A stretch of 62,935 bases of DNA from Lachnospiraceae bacterium (GCA_009774625.1 VSOB01000008.1:1-62935); one strand, 5' to 3'. Positions 53,809-62,896 are shown, counted from the stretch's first letter. The notes: generated by a model not told the origin, from the sequence alone. A program made the numbers and translations.

Positions 53809-53837
53809 ATACACTCGGTTGGCGAGTGTATTTTTTA
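53809..53837 (+). terminator. Terminator after tRNA-Pro
   Basis: ATACACTCG and CGAGTGTAT pair perfectly around GTTGG, followed by a T run. Confidence 0.88.
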
Positions 53838-53927
53838 TGCCGATTGTTATCATATACCGGAAAACCATCCTCCTCTTGCCAGGCATTTTTATTGTACCAT
53901 TGTCAGCAGTTTTCTACAATTATGAAA

Positions 53928-53991
53928 GAAAAAAACAGGCTTTTCCCGGATTCACATTTATAACAGAACCGAAACCGGAAAATCGCCTGTT
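53928..53991 (-). terminator. Terminator after lacZ
   Basis: On the minus strand AACAGGCGATTTTCCGG pairs with CCGGGAAAAGCCTGTT (small mismatches) around a long loop and is followed by seven T. It begins 13 bases after the lacZ stop. Confidence 0.75.
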
Positions 53992-54004
53992 TTCTTTATT
54001 CCAC

Positions 54005-57000
54005 TTATATTCCCTTCATCGTAAAGCAAAACGACATCGGGCCGGAGGTATCCAGCAGAAACTGCTCCAGCGTCCTGGCGCCCCAACTGTCATCCCCCGC
54101 CACCCCCATCTGAGACAGCGAAGCCCGGATAACCGTATAATGCACCGGCGGAAGCTCATAGGCATGTCTTGCAGCCTCCAGTTCCTGGGGCAGATAAGGC
54201 AGCGCCGAAAAATGCATCCCATCACCGGTAAAGAGCAGGCCATGACCAAAAGCATCCATCACTTTGGCATACCGCACCCCTGTCCTGTTGCCGCACTCCT
54301 GGGGTACCAGATAACGGGCCATATTGTCTCTGACAGAGCTTTCATAGATGCCCAGTCTGGCGCCCTGCATCCTGTCGATGTAGGTTTCTCCCGGTCCCAT
54401 TCCATACCACTGCATCCTGTCATACTCTGCCTTCATCCGCAGCAGCACCCCGAACTCTGGCATATCTCCCAGCTCCGGCACCGGATCATAGGTAAGCAGC
54501 GTCCGGATGGTTCCGTCCCCAAAAACCTCATAGGACATCCGGCACTGGCTTGCAGGCACTGTGGGCATATAATAAATATACGAAATCTTTACCGAATCCC
54601 CTGTTTCTTCCACCTGACAGCCAGCCTGCTCTGTCCAGTCCCTGGACATATTCTCATCCAGTCTGTGAAACGTATTGTATTCACTGGCTATTTTCCACTG
54701 GGCATACCGCTGCGGCATCAGACTGCCGATGTCATTGCTGGTAGGCGCCCGGAAAAAATTGGGTCTGGGCATCGTAGCGATCATTTCCCGTCCATCATAT
54801 ACATAGGAAACCAGACCACCCTGCAGGGCGGAAAACAAAGCGGTAAAATGTGTTCCCCGAACGCCCAGATTCATAGCGCCATGAACCACTTCCGGTCTGC
54901 TCTCTTTTGCTGCCTTACAGCCTGCCAGTGTCTGATGCCAGAAAAGCCGCTCCGGCATTGCTTCCGCTTCCTGTGTAAAGATACACTCCCCAAAAGCCAC
55001 CTCATGTCCTGCCTTTGCCCAAAGCGCATCCTCCTTTAGATGAAAGGAAACGATCACTGCATATTCCGCTCCGTCCGGCAGCTTTGGAAGCGGCAGCGCC
55101 ACCTCCGCCTCTGACATGGGTCCGATGTCTGCAGACAGCTCCTTCTGCAACAATATCGTTCCGTTTTTCCGCACTTCCATCCTGCCGCAAAAGCAGCCGG
55201 TGGATAAAAACAAATGCCGGTTCCGGATCCGGACCGAGACAGGCTTTTTCCCCTGTTCCATTTCTATTTTAATATTCTGGTAATTGTATTTTACCGCAGC
55301 CATCTTTGGCGTGGGCGTCCGGTCACTGCCATAGACGATTCCGTTTCCGCTGAACTCATAATCGGTGGGCCTGTCATCAAAATCACCGCCATAGCCTTCA
55401 AACCATTCTCCATAACGGTTTACAGTCCCGATACTCTGATCAATATAATCCCACAAAAAACCGCCCTGATACAAAGGCTCCTGTTCCATCAGATCCGTAT
55501 ACAGAAACATACCGCCGCAGGAATTGCCCATTGCGTGGGCATATTCACAGCAGATAAACGGCTTTTCCCTGTGTTCTTTTAAAAAAGCGGCAATATCCGC
55601 AGCCGACGGATACATCTGAGATTCCATATCACTTGTTTCGTTATAACTCCGGTCCTGAAATACCCCCTCATAGTGAACCGGCCTTGTAGGATCCAGACGT
55701 CTGAATTCTTCTGCCATTTTACAGATCACCGGTCCTCCGTGAGATTCATTGCCGCAGGACCAGATCAGAACGGACGGGTGGTTCTTATCCCTCTCATAAC
55801 AGGAACGTACCCGATCCAGCAGCATGGGCAGCCATTCCATATGACTGCCGGGCAGTATGGAAGAGCGGTCCGCCTGTCCTCCTCCTGCTCTGGCCCAGGT
55901 GCCGTGAGTCTCCATATTGTTTTCCGCAAGCAGATACAGTCCATAGGTATCGCACATATGATACAGGGGCGTATTGTCCGGATAGTGGCTGGTACGGATG
56001 GCATTGATGTTGTTTTGTTTCATCGTCACCACATCCAGCAGCGTCTCCTGCTCTGTAACGGCCCGTCCATGCCGACTGGAAAAATCATGCCGGTTCACCC
56101 CTTTGAATTCGATTCGTCTGCCGTTTAATAAAATCAGACTGTCCCGAATCTCCACTTTCCGGACTCCCACTGCCTGAGGAATCACTTCATGCACTCTGCC
56201 GTCCCGGTCTTTTACATACAACAGCAGTTCATATAAATAAGGATCTTCCGCACTCCAAAGCCGCGGCTCCTTGATCCGGAGAGAGACATGCCCTGCCACT
56301 CCCCCTTCTGCTGCGCACTCTGCTTCTGCAATCACCTGCCCCTCCTGCCGAAGCTGTGCCTGTACCCGGTCAAATCTCCCTTTCACAGTCACCATAACAT
56401 TTGCTTTTTTATAATCTTCCGCTAAATCCGTTCTGACTGTAAAATCCTCCAGATAACATTCCGGTCTGGTATACAGAAACACATCCCGATAAATGCCGGA
56501 AAACCGGAAGAAATCCTGATCCTCACACCAGCTCCCCGAAGTCCATTTGATTACGGTAACAGCCAGTTTATTGATTCCCTCCCGCAGGTAGGGTGTCAGA
56601 TCAAATTCGGAGGGCGTAAAAGAATCCTCGCTATATCCCACGTACCTTCCGTTCAGATAAAGGATCATGCCGCTTTCCACTCCCTGAAAAGAAATCAGCA
56701 CAGGACGTCCCTTCATCTGCTCCGGAACTTCAAAATACTTTACATAACACGCGGTTGGATTGAACCGCTCCGGGATTTCTCCCGGTGCGATTTCTTCCCG
56801 GCCGTCCCAGGGATACTGCACATTGACGTATTGGGGCCTGTCATACCCCTGCAGTTGAATATGCCCCGGCACATGGATCTCTGCCCATTCACTGCAGTCG
56901 GTCTCCATTTTTTCATAGCCGTCCAGCAGCGGGCTTTTCAGATTTTCTGCATATGCCATTTTCCATATACCATTCAAAGACGCATACAAAGTCCGCCTGT

Positions 57001-57109
57001 CCTCTCTTTGATCCTGCAGGCTTTCATACGCGGTAAACTCCGCATGGGCCGGCAGGCAATGTTCTTTGAAATATGCAGGGTCCTTAACTTTTTCATAAGA
57101 AAATTTCAT
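54005..57109 (-). CDS. lacZ: Beta-galactosidase, GH2 LacZ type
   Basis: 1034 residues, full-length for the LacZ group. It has the N-terminal sugar-binding domain (YVNVQYPWDG; SGSWCEDQDFFRFSGIYRDVFLY). The TIM barrel has the acid/base glutamate in WSCGNESHGG and the nucleophile glutamate in ICCEYAHAMGNS. The C-terminal domain 5 is also present (WYGMGPGETYIDRMQGARLGIY). No signal peptide, so it acts in the cytoplasm. The start has AGAGG 6 bases upstream. It follows the AraC-type regulator gene with a 65-base gap on the same strand and probably shares its transcript. Confidence 0.95.
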   Translation of the reverse strand: MKFSYEKVKDPAYFKEHCLPAHAEFTAYESLQDQREDRRTLYASLNGIWKMAYAENLKSPLLDGYEKMETDCSEWAEIHVPGHIQLQGYDRPQYVNVQYPWDGREEIAPGEIPERFNPTACYVKYFEVPEQMKGRPVLISFQGVESGMILYLNGRYVGYSEDSFTPSEFDLTPYLREGINKLAVTVIKWTSGSWCEDQDFFRFSGIYRDVFLYTRPECYLEDFTVRTDLAEDYKKANVMVTVKGRFDRVQAQLRQEGQVIAEAECAAEGGVAGHVSLRIKEPRLWSAEDPYLYELLLYVKDRDGRVHEVIPQAVGVRKVEIRDSLILLNGRRIEFKGVNRHDFSSRHGRAVTEQETLLDVVTMKQNNINAIRTSHYPDNTPLYHMCDTYGLYLLAENNMETHGTWARAGGGQADRSSILPGSHMEWLPMLLDRVRSCYERDKNHPSVLIWSCGNESHGGPVICKMAEEFRRLDPTRPVHYEGVFQDRSYNETSDMESQMYPSAADIAAFLKEHREKPFICCEYAHAMGNSCGGMFLYTDLMEQEPLYQGGFLWDYIDQSIGTVNRYGEWFEGYGGDFDDRPTDYEFSGNGIVYGSDRTPTPKMAAVKYNYQNIKIEMEQGKKPVSVRIRNRHLFLSTGCFCGRMEVRKNGTILLQKELSADIGPMSEAEVALPLPKLPDGAEYAVIVSFHLKEDALWAKAGHEVAFGECIFTQEAEAMPERLFWHQTLAGCKAAKESRPEVVHGAMNLGVRGTHFTALFSALQGGLVSYVYDGREMIATMPRPNFFRAPTSNDIGSLMPQRYAQWKIASEYNTFHRLDENMSRDWTEQAGCQVEETGDSVKISYIYYMPTVPASQCRMSYEVFGDGTIRTLLTYDPVPELGDMPEFGVLLRMKAEYDRMQWYGMGPGETYIDRMQGARLGIYESSVRDNMARYLVPQECGNRTGVRYAKVMDAFGHGLLFTGDGMHFSALPYLPQELEAARHAYELPPVHYTVIRASLSQMGVAGDDSWGARTLEQFLLDTSGPMSFCFTMKGI

Positions 57110-57174
57110 CGCTTACCTCTTTCTTATCGTATCCATTTTCTGTTCTTTTCTATTTTTACCGCACCGCTCTGCCT

Positions 57175-58086
57175 TTATCTGTCACGCTCCTGCCATTTAC
57201 GCCGATACGCAAGCGGCGTACACCCGGTATATTCCCGAAAGACTTTTCCGAAATAGCTGCTGCTCCCCAGCCCGCAAGCATGCCCCACTGCGGTGACAGA
57301 CTCCTGTCCTTCCGCCAGCATCCGGCAGGCCGTCTGCAGCCGGTAACTTCTCAGATATTCTATGGGTGTCATGTGCAGGCATGTCTGAAATACCCGGAAA
57401 CATTCCCGTTCGCTTAAAAAAGCGGATGCTGCAAGCTCAGGAATGGAGATCTTTTCGGCATAATGTGCATGCATATAAATCATCATCCGCTTGATTTTGT
57501 CCTCATTTTTATGATCTTCCCCTTTTTGCTCCAGCGCAGGACGGGATTGTTCCAAAAGCAGCAGCCATATTTCCGTCAGTGCCTCTCTCAGCCTGATCTC
57601 ATACCCAAACGTATTATCTGCGAAACAAAATGCCTCCCGAATCCGCTTTAAAATATCGGCCTGCACAGGATCCTCCGGAAAAAGCGCTATCATTTCAAGC
57701 TGCGGAGCCGTCACAAGAGGCGTAATATATTTATGCCCGATCCGGCTCCCCGCCTCTCCCGACAGCAGAGAAACATCAAACATATGAAGAAGCTGAATAT
57801 TGTCTTTTGCCTGCGATGCGGGCTTTGTCATATGAAGGACATTGGAATTGACCATGCCGCCGGAGCCTGCCGGAAACAGCCATCTTCCTCCCGGTGTATG
57901 ATAAACAAGAGCGCCGCTTTCCATATAAAACAGCTCCACCGTCCTGTGCCAGTGCCACGGCACAAACCGTCCCATAAACTGATCCAGCTCCACCCGCGAA
58001 GCCAGATAGGGAAAATCAGCGGCAAAATCGGGAAGCCGTTCTTCCTTGCTCCCGGTATAAAATTCAATATTCTGTATCTTTTTCAT
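57175..58086 (-). CDS. AraC-family transcriptional regulator of the lacZ locus
   Basis: 303 residues from the ATG at 58086 (GGGGAAACG upstream). The N-terminal cupin-like sensor (about 30-160) contains FVPWHWHRTVELFYMESG. The C-terminal pair of HTH motifs (about 205-300; ISIPELAASAFLSERECFRVFQTCLHMTPIEYLRSYRLQTAC and VGHACGLGSSSYFGKVFREYTGCTPLAYR) binds DNA. It probably activates lacZ in response to a galactoside; the inducer is unknown. Confidence 0.9.
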   Translation of the reverse strand: MKKIQNIEFYTGSKEERLPDFAADFPYLASRVELDQFMGRFVPWHWHRTVELFYMESGALVYHTPGGRWLFPAGSGGMVNSNVLHMTKPASQAKDNIQLLHMFDVSLLSGEAGSRIGHKYITPLVTAPQLEMIALFPEDPVQADILKRIREAFCFADNTFGYEIRLREALTEIWLLLLEQSRPALEQKGEDHKNEDKIKRMMIYMHAHYAEKISIPELAASAFLSERECFRVFQTCLHMTPIEYLRSYRLQTACRMLAEGQESVTAVGHACGLGSSSYFGKVFREYTGCTPLAYRRKWQERDR

Positions 58087-58132
58087 AGTCGTTTCCCCGG
58101 TATTTTTTACGGATCGATTGATCGTCACGCAC

Positions 58133-58172
58133 CCTGCCATTATCAATTGACAGATTCCGGACCTGCCATTAT
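58133..58172 (-). promoter_or_regulatory. Two direct repeats in the araC/reductase divergent promoter region
   Basis: CCTGCCATTAT occurs at 58133-58143 and 58162-58172, 29 bases apart. The second copy overlaps a TATAAT on the minus strand (58168-58173) and the -10 of the plus-strand promoter. AraC-family proteins often bind direct repeats, so these could be its sites. Confidence 0.45.
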
Positions 58173-58175
58173 ACT
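58147..58175 (+). promoter_or_regulatory. Promoter of the RibD-like reductase gene
   Basis: TTGACA (58147-58152), 17 bases, TATACT (58170-58175); start codon about 57 bases downstream. Confidence 0.85.
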
Positions 58176-58231
58176 ATAAAAGATATTTAGTGATGACGTA
58201 ACATGTTAGCTGTGTGATACAGGAGTCTTAT

Positions 58232-58762
58232 ATGAGAAAAGTTGTGTTGTTCATTGCCATGAGTCTGGATGGTTATATTGCAGACAAAAACGGCCGGGTT
58301 GACTGGCTCAAAGGGCAGGATATTAATGTGGAAACAGAAGATGCCTATTCTGCATTGATCAAAGAAATCGACACTGTTGTTATGGGCTTTACCACTTATC
58401 ATCAGATCATAACAGAGCTTTCACCCTCTGAATGGGTTTATCGTGATCTGAACAGTTATGTGATCACACATCGGAACATTGTTTCTGATCAAAACATTCA
58501 GTTTGTGCAGGAATCCCCCAACGATCTGATACAACGGCTGAAAAAACAAAACGGAAAAAACATCTGGATATGCGGCGGAGCAAATATTGTGCAGCAGCTC
58601 TTGCAGGAAAATATGATCGATACCTTTCATCTCTCCATCATTCCCACGATTCTGGGAGATGGCATCCACCTGTTTGGAACACTGGATACAGAATTACAAC
58701 TAAAATTAACAAATATAAGGCACTATAATGGAATTACGGAAGTCCTGTATGAAAAACGGTAG
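58232..58762 (+). CDS. Dihydrofolate reductase/RibD C-terminal-like protein
   Basis: 176 residues of the DHFR-like RibD_C family: MRKVVLFIAMSLDGYIADKNGRVDWL, VVMGFTTYHQI, ICGGANIVQQLLQENMIDTFHLSIIPTILGDGIHLF. Such stand-alone proteins bind NADPH, but their substrates are mostly unknown. I chose the ATG at 58232 (AGGAG 6 bases upstream) rather than the GTG at 58214. The gene is more A+T-rich than its neighbours, which could mean recent acquisition. Confidence 0.85.
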   Translation: MRKVVLFIAMSLDGYIADKNGRVDWLKGQDINVETEDAYSALIKEIDTVVMGFTTYHQIITELSPSEWVYRDLNSYVITHRNIVSDQNIQFVQESPNDLIQRLKKQNGKNIWICGGANIVQQLLQENMIDTFHLSIIPTILGDGIHLFGTLDTELQLKLTNIRHYNGITEVLYEKR

Positions 58763-58779
58763 GCCCACAGGACTTTTTT
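58740..58779 (+). terminator. Terminator overlapping the end of the RibD-like gene
   Basis: AAGTCCTG and CAGGACTT flank a 20-base loop that contains the stop codon, followed by a T run. Confidence 0.7.
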
Positions 58780-58786
58780 GTCCGGT

Positions 58787-58817
58787 AAAGGTGGAAACGC
58801 GATGCGCTTCCACCTTT
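58787..58817 (-). terminator. Hairpin after metA
   Basis: AAAGGTGGAAACGC and GCGCTTCCACCTTT form a 14-base stem with one mismatch around a 3-base loop, 9 bases after the metA stop. The T tail on the minus strand is poor, so its strength is uncertain. Confidence 0.55.
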
Positions 58818-58825
58818 CATCACCT

Positions 58826-59743
58826 CTACCCGATCTTATCCAGATCATAGGGTGTGGCCTGATATACATAATAATTCAGCCAGTTGGAGTACAGCATATT
58901 ACAATGGGCACGCCACTGCAGGTTAGGCCGTATCGTACAGTCATCATCCGTATAATAATGCTCCGGCAGCGCGGTATTCAGACCTTTGTTTTTATCCCGC
59001 ATATATTCATCGTGCAATGTTACCCGGTCATATTCCGGATGGCCCATCACAAAAATCTGTCGGCCGCCCTCTGTCATACACAGATAAACTCCCGCCTTTT
59101 CGGACTCGGCCAGCACAAGAAGCCGGCTGCAGTCATGAATATCTCTGTCGGACACTGCCGTATGCCTGCTGTGAGGCGCCAGAAAAATATCGTCAAATCC
59201 CCGTACCAGCGGCACCTTGCGGTTCATCACCCTGTGTTCAAACAAACCGAACAACTTACTGTCCAGCAGATGCTTGCGGATGCCGAAATGATGGTACAGT
59301 CCTGCCTGTGCCCCCCAGCAGATATGGAACACTGAGGTCACATGCTTCCTGCTCCAGTCCATAATCTCACACAGTTCTTCCCAGTAATCCACCTCTGTAA
59401 AGTCAATCTGCTCCACCGGCGCACCGGTAATGATCATCCCGTCAAACTTACGGCTGCGCAGCTCGTCAAAGGTATTGTAGAAATTGTTCAGATGCGTAAC
59501 CGGTGTATGAAGAGACACATGACTGTTCATCTTCATAAATGTAATCTGAATCTGCAGAGGGGTATTGGAAAGTGCACGCAGAAGCTGCAGCTCCGTATCC
59601 TGTTTCACCGGCATCAGATTCAGGATGCAGATCTGCAAAAGACGGATATCCTGATGAATCGACCGATTTTCATCCATCACAAATATATTTTCATTTTCCA
59701 ATATCTCCTTGGCCGGAAGATCATTCTGTACTTTAATCGGCAT
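58826..59743 (-). CDS. metA: Homoserine O-acetyltransferase (MetA family)
   Basis: 305 residues acylating homoserine for methionine synthesis. Catalytic C142 (HICWGAQAGLYHH), H235 and E237 (GHPEYDR) fall at the family's usual numbers. Position 111 is glutamate (TGAPVEQ), which in characterised MetA enzymes favours acetyl-CoA, whereas glycine favours succinyl-CoA. The name on sequence similarity alone would be homoserine O-succinyltransferase. It starts 21 bases after ligA, so the two are probably cotranscribed. No SAM riboswitch is visible. Confidence 0.92.
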   Translation of the reverse strand: MPIKVQNDLPAKEILENENIFVMDENRSIHQDIRLLQICILNLMPVKQDTELQLLRALSNTPLQIQITFMKMNSHVSLHTPVTHLNNFYNTFDELRSRKFDGMIITGAPVEQIDFTEVDYWEELCEIMDWSRKHVTSVFHICWGAQAGLYHHFGIRKHLLDSKLFGLFEHRVMNRKVPLVRGFDDIFLAPHSRHTAVSDRDIHDCSRLLVLAESEKAGVYLCMTEGGRQIFVMGHPEYDRVTLHDEYMRDKNKGLNTALPEHYYTDDDCTIRPNLQWRAHCNMLYSNWLNYYVYQATPYDLDKIG

Positions 59744-59764
59744 AGTGTCCTACTCCTTCTTTTC

Positions 59765-61738
59765 TTATTGCAGATATTTCCGGCGGAATATTTCTTCGGA
59801 AATCACCGGAATCCCCAATTCTCTGGCTTTTTTATTTTTGGAGGAATTGGATGTGGTATCATTGTTGATGAGTCCGCTGGTTTTGGAGCTGACGCTGCCC
59901 GACACCTTTCCGCCTCTTTTTTCGATTTCTTCCTTCAGTGCATTTCTGTTTTCATAGTACTGCAGACTGCCGGTGATGACAAATACCATCCCCTGCAGCG
60001 TCAGTTCACTCTCCGGTATCTGTTCCGCCAAAATGGACAGCTCCGGCAGCAAAAGTTCCAGTTCTCTTTTGTTTTTTTCCTCTGCAAAATAGTCATGGAA
60101 CGAGGCGGCAATCACCTCGCCGATACCGTCAATCTCACTAAGCTCCTCTGCCCCGACACTGCGCATCCGTTCCAGATCATATCCAAATGCCCGGCAGATC
60201 ACTTTGGCATTGGCCAGCCCGATATTTTCGATTCCCAGGCTGTATATCAGTCTGGGCAGCGTGGTATTTCTGGCCCGTTCGATACTGTCTGTCAGATTTT
60301 GAAAAGAGCGCTCTCCAAATCCCTCCATCTCCACGATTTCCGCCCGGTACCGGTCCAGATGGAACATATCCGCATAATGATGGATCAGCCCTTTACCGAT
60401 CAGCTTTTCCAGCGTGGCCTCACTCAGCCCGTCAATGTTCATGGCATCTCTGCTGGCAAAGAGCGTAAACGATTTGATCTTCTTGGCGCCGCAGTCAGGA
60501 TTCAGACAATACAGAGCTTCCACTTCATTGGTTTTCCGCACCGCAGTATCGCCTCCGCACACCGGACAGGCGGCAGGCGGTACAATGCTGCCGCTCTCCG
60601 TCAGGTTCCGGGCGATCTGGGGAATGATCATATTGGCCTTATAGACCATAATCCGGTCCCCGTATCCCAGCTTCAGCGACTTCACAATACTTACATTGTG
60701 CACAGAAGCCCGGCTCACTGTCGTCCCCTCCAGCTCCACCGGTTCAAATACCGCAACCGGATTGATCAGCCCAGTGCGGCTGGCGCTCCACTCGATTTCC
60801 CGCAATGTGGTTTCCGCCTGCTCATCCGCCCATTTAAAAGCAATGGAATCTCTGGGAAATTTGGTGGTGCTCCCCAGCCGCCGGCTGTATTCCAGATCAT
60901 CCAGACACAGCACCAGCCCGTCCGAGGGAACGTCATAAGTCTGAATGGCCTGTTCAAATTCCGCAACCGCTTCCAATACCGTATCACCTGTTACCATACG
61001 ATATTCCACGATCTCAAACCCCTGGTTTTTTAAAAATAACATTTGTTTTTCCCTGGAATTTTCAAATGTCATCCCGTCCGCACGCACAAGAGAAAACGCA
61101 TAAAACCGCACCCTTCTTCCGGCTGTGATCTCATTGTTCAACTGTCTGACAGAACCGCTGCAGAGATTTCTGGGATTTTTATATTTAGCCGCATCTTCTC
61201 CGATCTCCTCATTGATCCGTGCAAAATCAGAATACGTAATGATAGCTTCTCCCCGCAGAACCAGCTCCCCTGAAAATGCAATCTGAAGCGGAATATTCTG
61301 AAATACTCTGGCATTGTTGGTGATGATCTCTCCTACCTCACCATTCCCCCTGGTCACTGCCTTTATCAGTTTTCCCTCCTGATAATGCAGCACCACCGTC
61401 AGGCCGTCCAGCTTCCAGCTCAGCATCCCCCGGCTGTCTTTTAAAAACTCCCGCAGCTCTTCCCTCTCTTTGGTCTTGTCCAGAGACAGCATCCGGCTCT
61501 CATGCCGCTCTTTTGGCAGCTCATCCACTGACTCATATCCCACATGTATCGTAGGGCTGCCGGCAAGCACTACGCCGGTGGCCGCTTCCAGCTCCTCCAG
61601 ACGTGTATAAAGACTGTCATACTCCAGATTGCTCATCAGCTCAACATCCTGCGCATAATAAGCTCTGGATGCCTCATTCAGCTTTTCCGTCAGCTCCTTC
61701 ATTTCCTTTAGCAGCTCTGTCTCTGTCTGTGTTCCCAT
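59765..61738 (-). CDS. ligA: NAD+-dependent DNA ligase (divergent LigA)
   Basis: 657 residues with domain Ia (EASRAYYAQDVELMSNLEYDSLYTRLEELE), the adenylation motif with nucleophile lysine in WKLDGL, LRGEAI and FKW. An OB-fold, a zinc finger (CPVC...CLNPDC), HhH repeats and a C-terminal BRCT domain (QGMVFVITGSLQYYENRNAL) follow. Several usually fixed motifs differ: TRGNG for TRGDG and RNLCSGSVRQL for RNxxAGSLRQL. The BRCT domain has an Asn/Ser-rich stretch. The ATG at 61738 has AAGGAAGAA upstream; an ATG at 61756 is also possible. Confidence 0.9.
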   Translation of the reverse strand: MGTQTETELLKEMKELTEKLNEASRAYYAQDVELMSNLEYDSLYTRLEELEAATGVVLAGSPTIHVGYESVDELPKERHESRMLSLDKTKEREELREFLKDSRGMLSWKLDGLTVVLHYQEGKLIKAVTRGNGEVGEIITNNARVFQNIPLQIAFSGELVLRGEAIITYSDFARINEEIGEDAAKYKNPRNLCSGSVRQLNNEITAGRRVRFYAFSLVRADGMTFENSREKQMLFLKNQGFEIVEYRMVTGDTVLEAVAEFEQAIQTYDVPSDGLVLCLDDLEYSRRLGSTTKFPRDSIAFKWADEQAETTLREIEWSASRTGLINPVAVFEPVELEGTTVSRASVHNVSIVKSLKLGYGDRIMVYKANMIIPQIARNLTESGSIVPPAACPVCGGDTAVRKTNEVEALYCLNPDCGAKKIKSFTLFASRDAMNIDGLSEATLEKLIGKGLIHHYADMFHLDRYRAEIVEMEGFGERSFQNLTDSIERARNTTLPRLIYSLGIENIGLANAKVICRAFGYDLERMRSVGAEELSEIDGIGEVIAASFHDYFAEEKNKRELELLLPELSILAEQIPESELTLQGMVFVITGSLQYYENRNALKEEIEKRGGKVSGSVSSKTSGLINNDTTSNSSKNKKARELGIPVISEEIFRRKYLQ

Positions 61739-61807
61739 TTCTTCCTTCCATGTCATATTCCTTGTCTGCCTCTCTCCTGCCTGCGCCGCCTTCCGTTTTA
61801 CTTCCGG

Positions 61808-62542
61808 CTATTTGGCGAGCCTGCCGCCCGCGCTGCCATAGGACTCCCGGTACAGCCTGGCCAGCTCTTCACCCCCGACCACCCGATAAGCTCCCGGATT
61901 CAGCCCGCCCAGCGTGATGTTCATCACCCGGATCCGTTTCAGAAAAACCACATCCACCAACAACACACGGCACATTCTCCGGATCTGCCGGTTCAGGCCC
62001 TGGGTCAGTGTAATGCAAAATGTATGTCTCCCTTTTTTCTCAATCCGGCAGGGTCTGGTCTGTACCTCCAGATCCGGCAGATACACCCCTGCTGCCATTT
62101 TATCCAGAAAATCCTGCGTGATCTCCTGTCTGGTCCGGACCAGGTATTCCTTTTCATGGCCATTGGCGCCCTTCATCATCCGCTGAATCAGATCACCGTC
62201 ATTGCTCAGGATAAGCAGCCCTTCCGAATCCTTATCCAGCCTTCCTGCATAGGTAACACGCACAGGATACCCGATTTCCTTTGTTACCATACGATCCGCA
62301 AACGGATCTTTCTCTGTACAGGTCACCCCCGCCGGCTTGTAATAGGCCAGTACCACCCGGTCTTCCTTTCCGGCAAGTACCCTGCCGTCCACCGTCACCT
62401 GATCTCCGGTCTGCACCCGCATCCCAAAACCGGCCACAGCACCATTGACACACACACGGCCCGATGCAATCAGCCGGTCCGCATCCCTTCTGGAACAGAC
62501 CCCGCAGGCAGCCAGATATTTATTCAGCCGTACCTCTTCCAT
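61808..62542 (-). CDS. rluF: RluF-like 23S rRNA pseudouridine synthase
   Basis: 244 residues. The N-terminal S4 domain (VRLNKYLAACGVCSRRDADRLIASGRVCVNG) precedes the catalytic domain, with the aspartate in AGRLDKDSEGLLILSNDGDL. The following GANGHEKEYLV is closer to RluF than to RluB. The C-terminal QGLNRQIRRMC contacts RNA. The likely target is U2604 of 23S rRNA. I chose the ATG at 62542 because GAAGGTGAG lies upstream, unlike the in-frame ATG at 62578. Confidence 0.88.
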   Translation of the reverse strand: MEEVRLNKYLAACGVCSRRDADRLIASGRVCVNGAVAGFGMRVQTGDQVTVDGRVLAGKEDRVVLAYYKPAGVTCTEKDPFADRMVTKEIGYPVRVTYAGRLDKDSEGLLILSNDGDLIQRMMKGANGHEKEYLVRTRQEITQDFLDKMAAGVYLPDLEVQTRPCRIEKKGRHTFCITLTQGLNRQIRRMCRVLLVDVVFLKRIRVMNITLGGLNPGAYRVVGGEELARLYRESYGSAGGRLAK

Positions 62543-62597
62543 TTTCACTCTCACCTTCTCTACCATAAACGTCTGCACTCCCCATCATAGCGTTTAG

Positions 62598-62637
62598 AAA
62601 AGGAACAAAAGAGATTCCCGGAAGCCAAGAATCTCTC
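62598..62637 (-). terminator. Terminator after the Lys/Glu-rich ORF
   Basis: On the minus strand AGAGATTC and GAATCTCT pair around an 11-base loop, followed by TTTGTTCCTTTT. It shows that a transcript from the window edge ends here, 10 bases after the stop at 62648. Confidence 0.75.
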
Positions 62638-62647
62638 TTGTCTGTAT

Positions 62648-62896
62648 TTATTTCTTTGCCCTGCTCTTCTTACCTGCCGTTCTCGCCTTTTTGACCGGTT
62701 TTGCCGTACCCTGCCGCTTGGCCGGTTTCTGTTCCTTTTCCGGCTTCGTCTCTTCCTCCGGTTCCTGTTCCCGTTCTTGTTCTTTCTCCGGCTTCGGCCC
62801 TTTTTCTGATTCCGCCTCTTCCTTCGATGCCGGCTCCTGTTCCTTTTCCGGCTTTGCCTCTTCCTCCGGTTCCTGATCGGATTTGTTATTGGCCAC
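62648..62896 (-). CDS. Low-complexity Lys/Glu/Pro-rich ORF
   Basis: 82 residues from a GTG at 62896. The central repeats are of the type PEEEAKPEKEQ, followed by a basic tail (AKPVKKARTAGKKSRAKK). An in-frame stop lies eight codons before the GTG, and no clear ribosome binding site precedes it. It could be a small nucleic-acid-binding protein, or the frameshifted tail of a larger gene beyond the window. A terminator follows directly, which supports transcription. Confidence 0.4.
   Translation of the reverse strand: MANNKSDQEPEEEAKPEKEQEPASKEEAESEKGPKPEKEQEREQEPEEETKPEKEQKPAKRQGTAKPVKKARTAGKKSRAKK
62729..62875. repeat. Direct repeats within the Lys/Glu-rich ORF
   Basis: Two 39-base copies (62729-62767 and 62837-62875), 37 of 39 bases identical and 108 bases apart, encode the repeated PEEE(A/T)KPEKEQ blocks. 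Confidence 0.8.
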
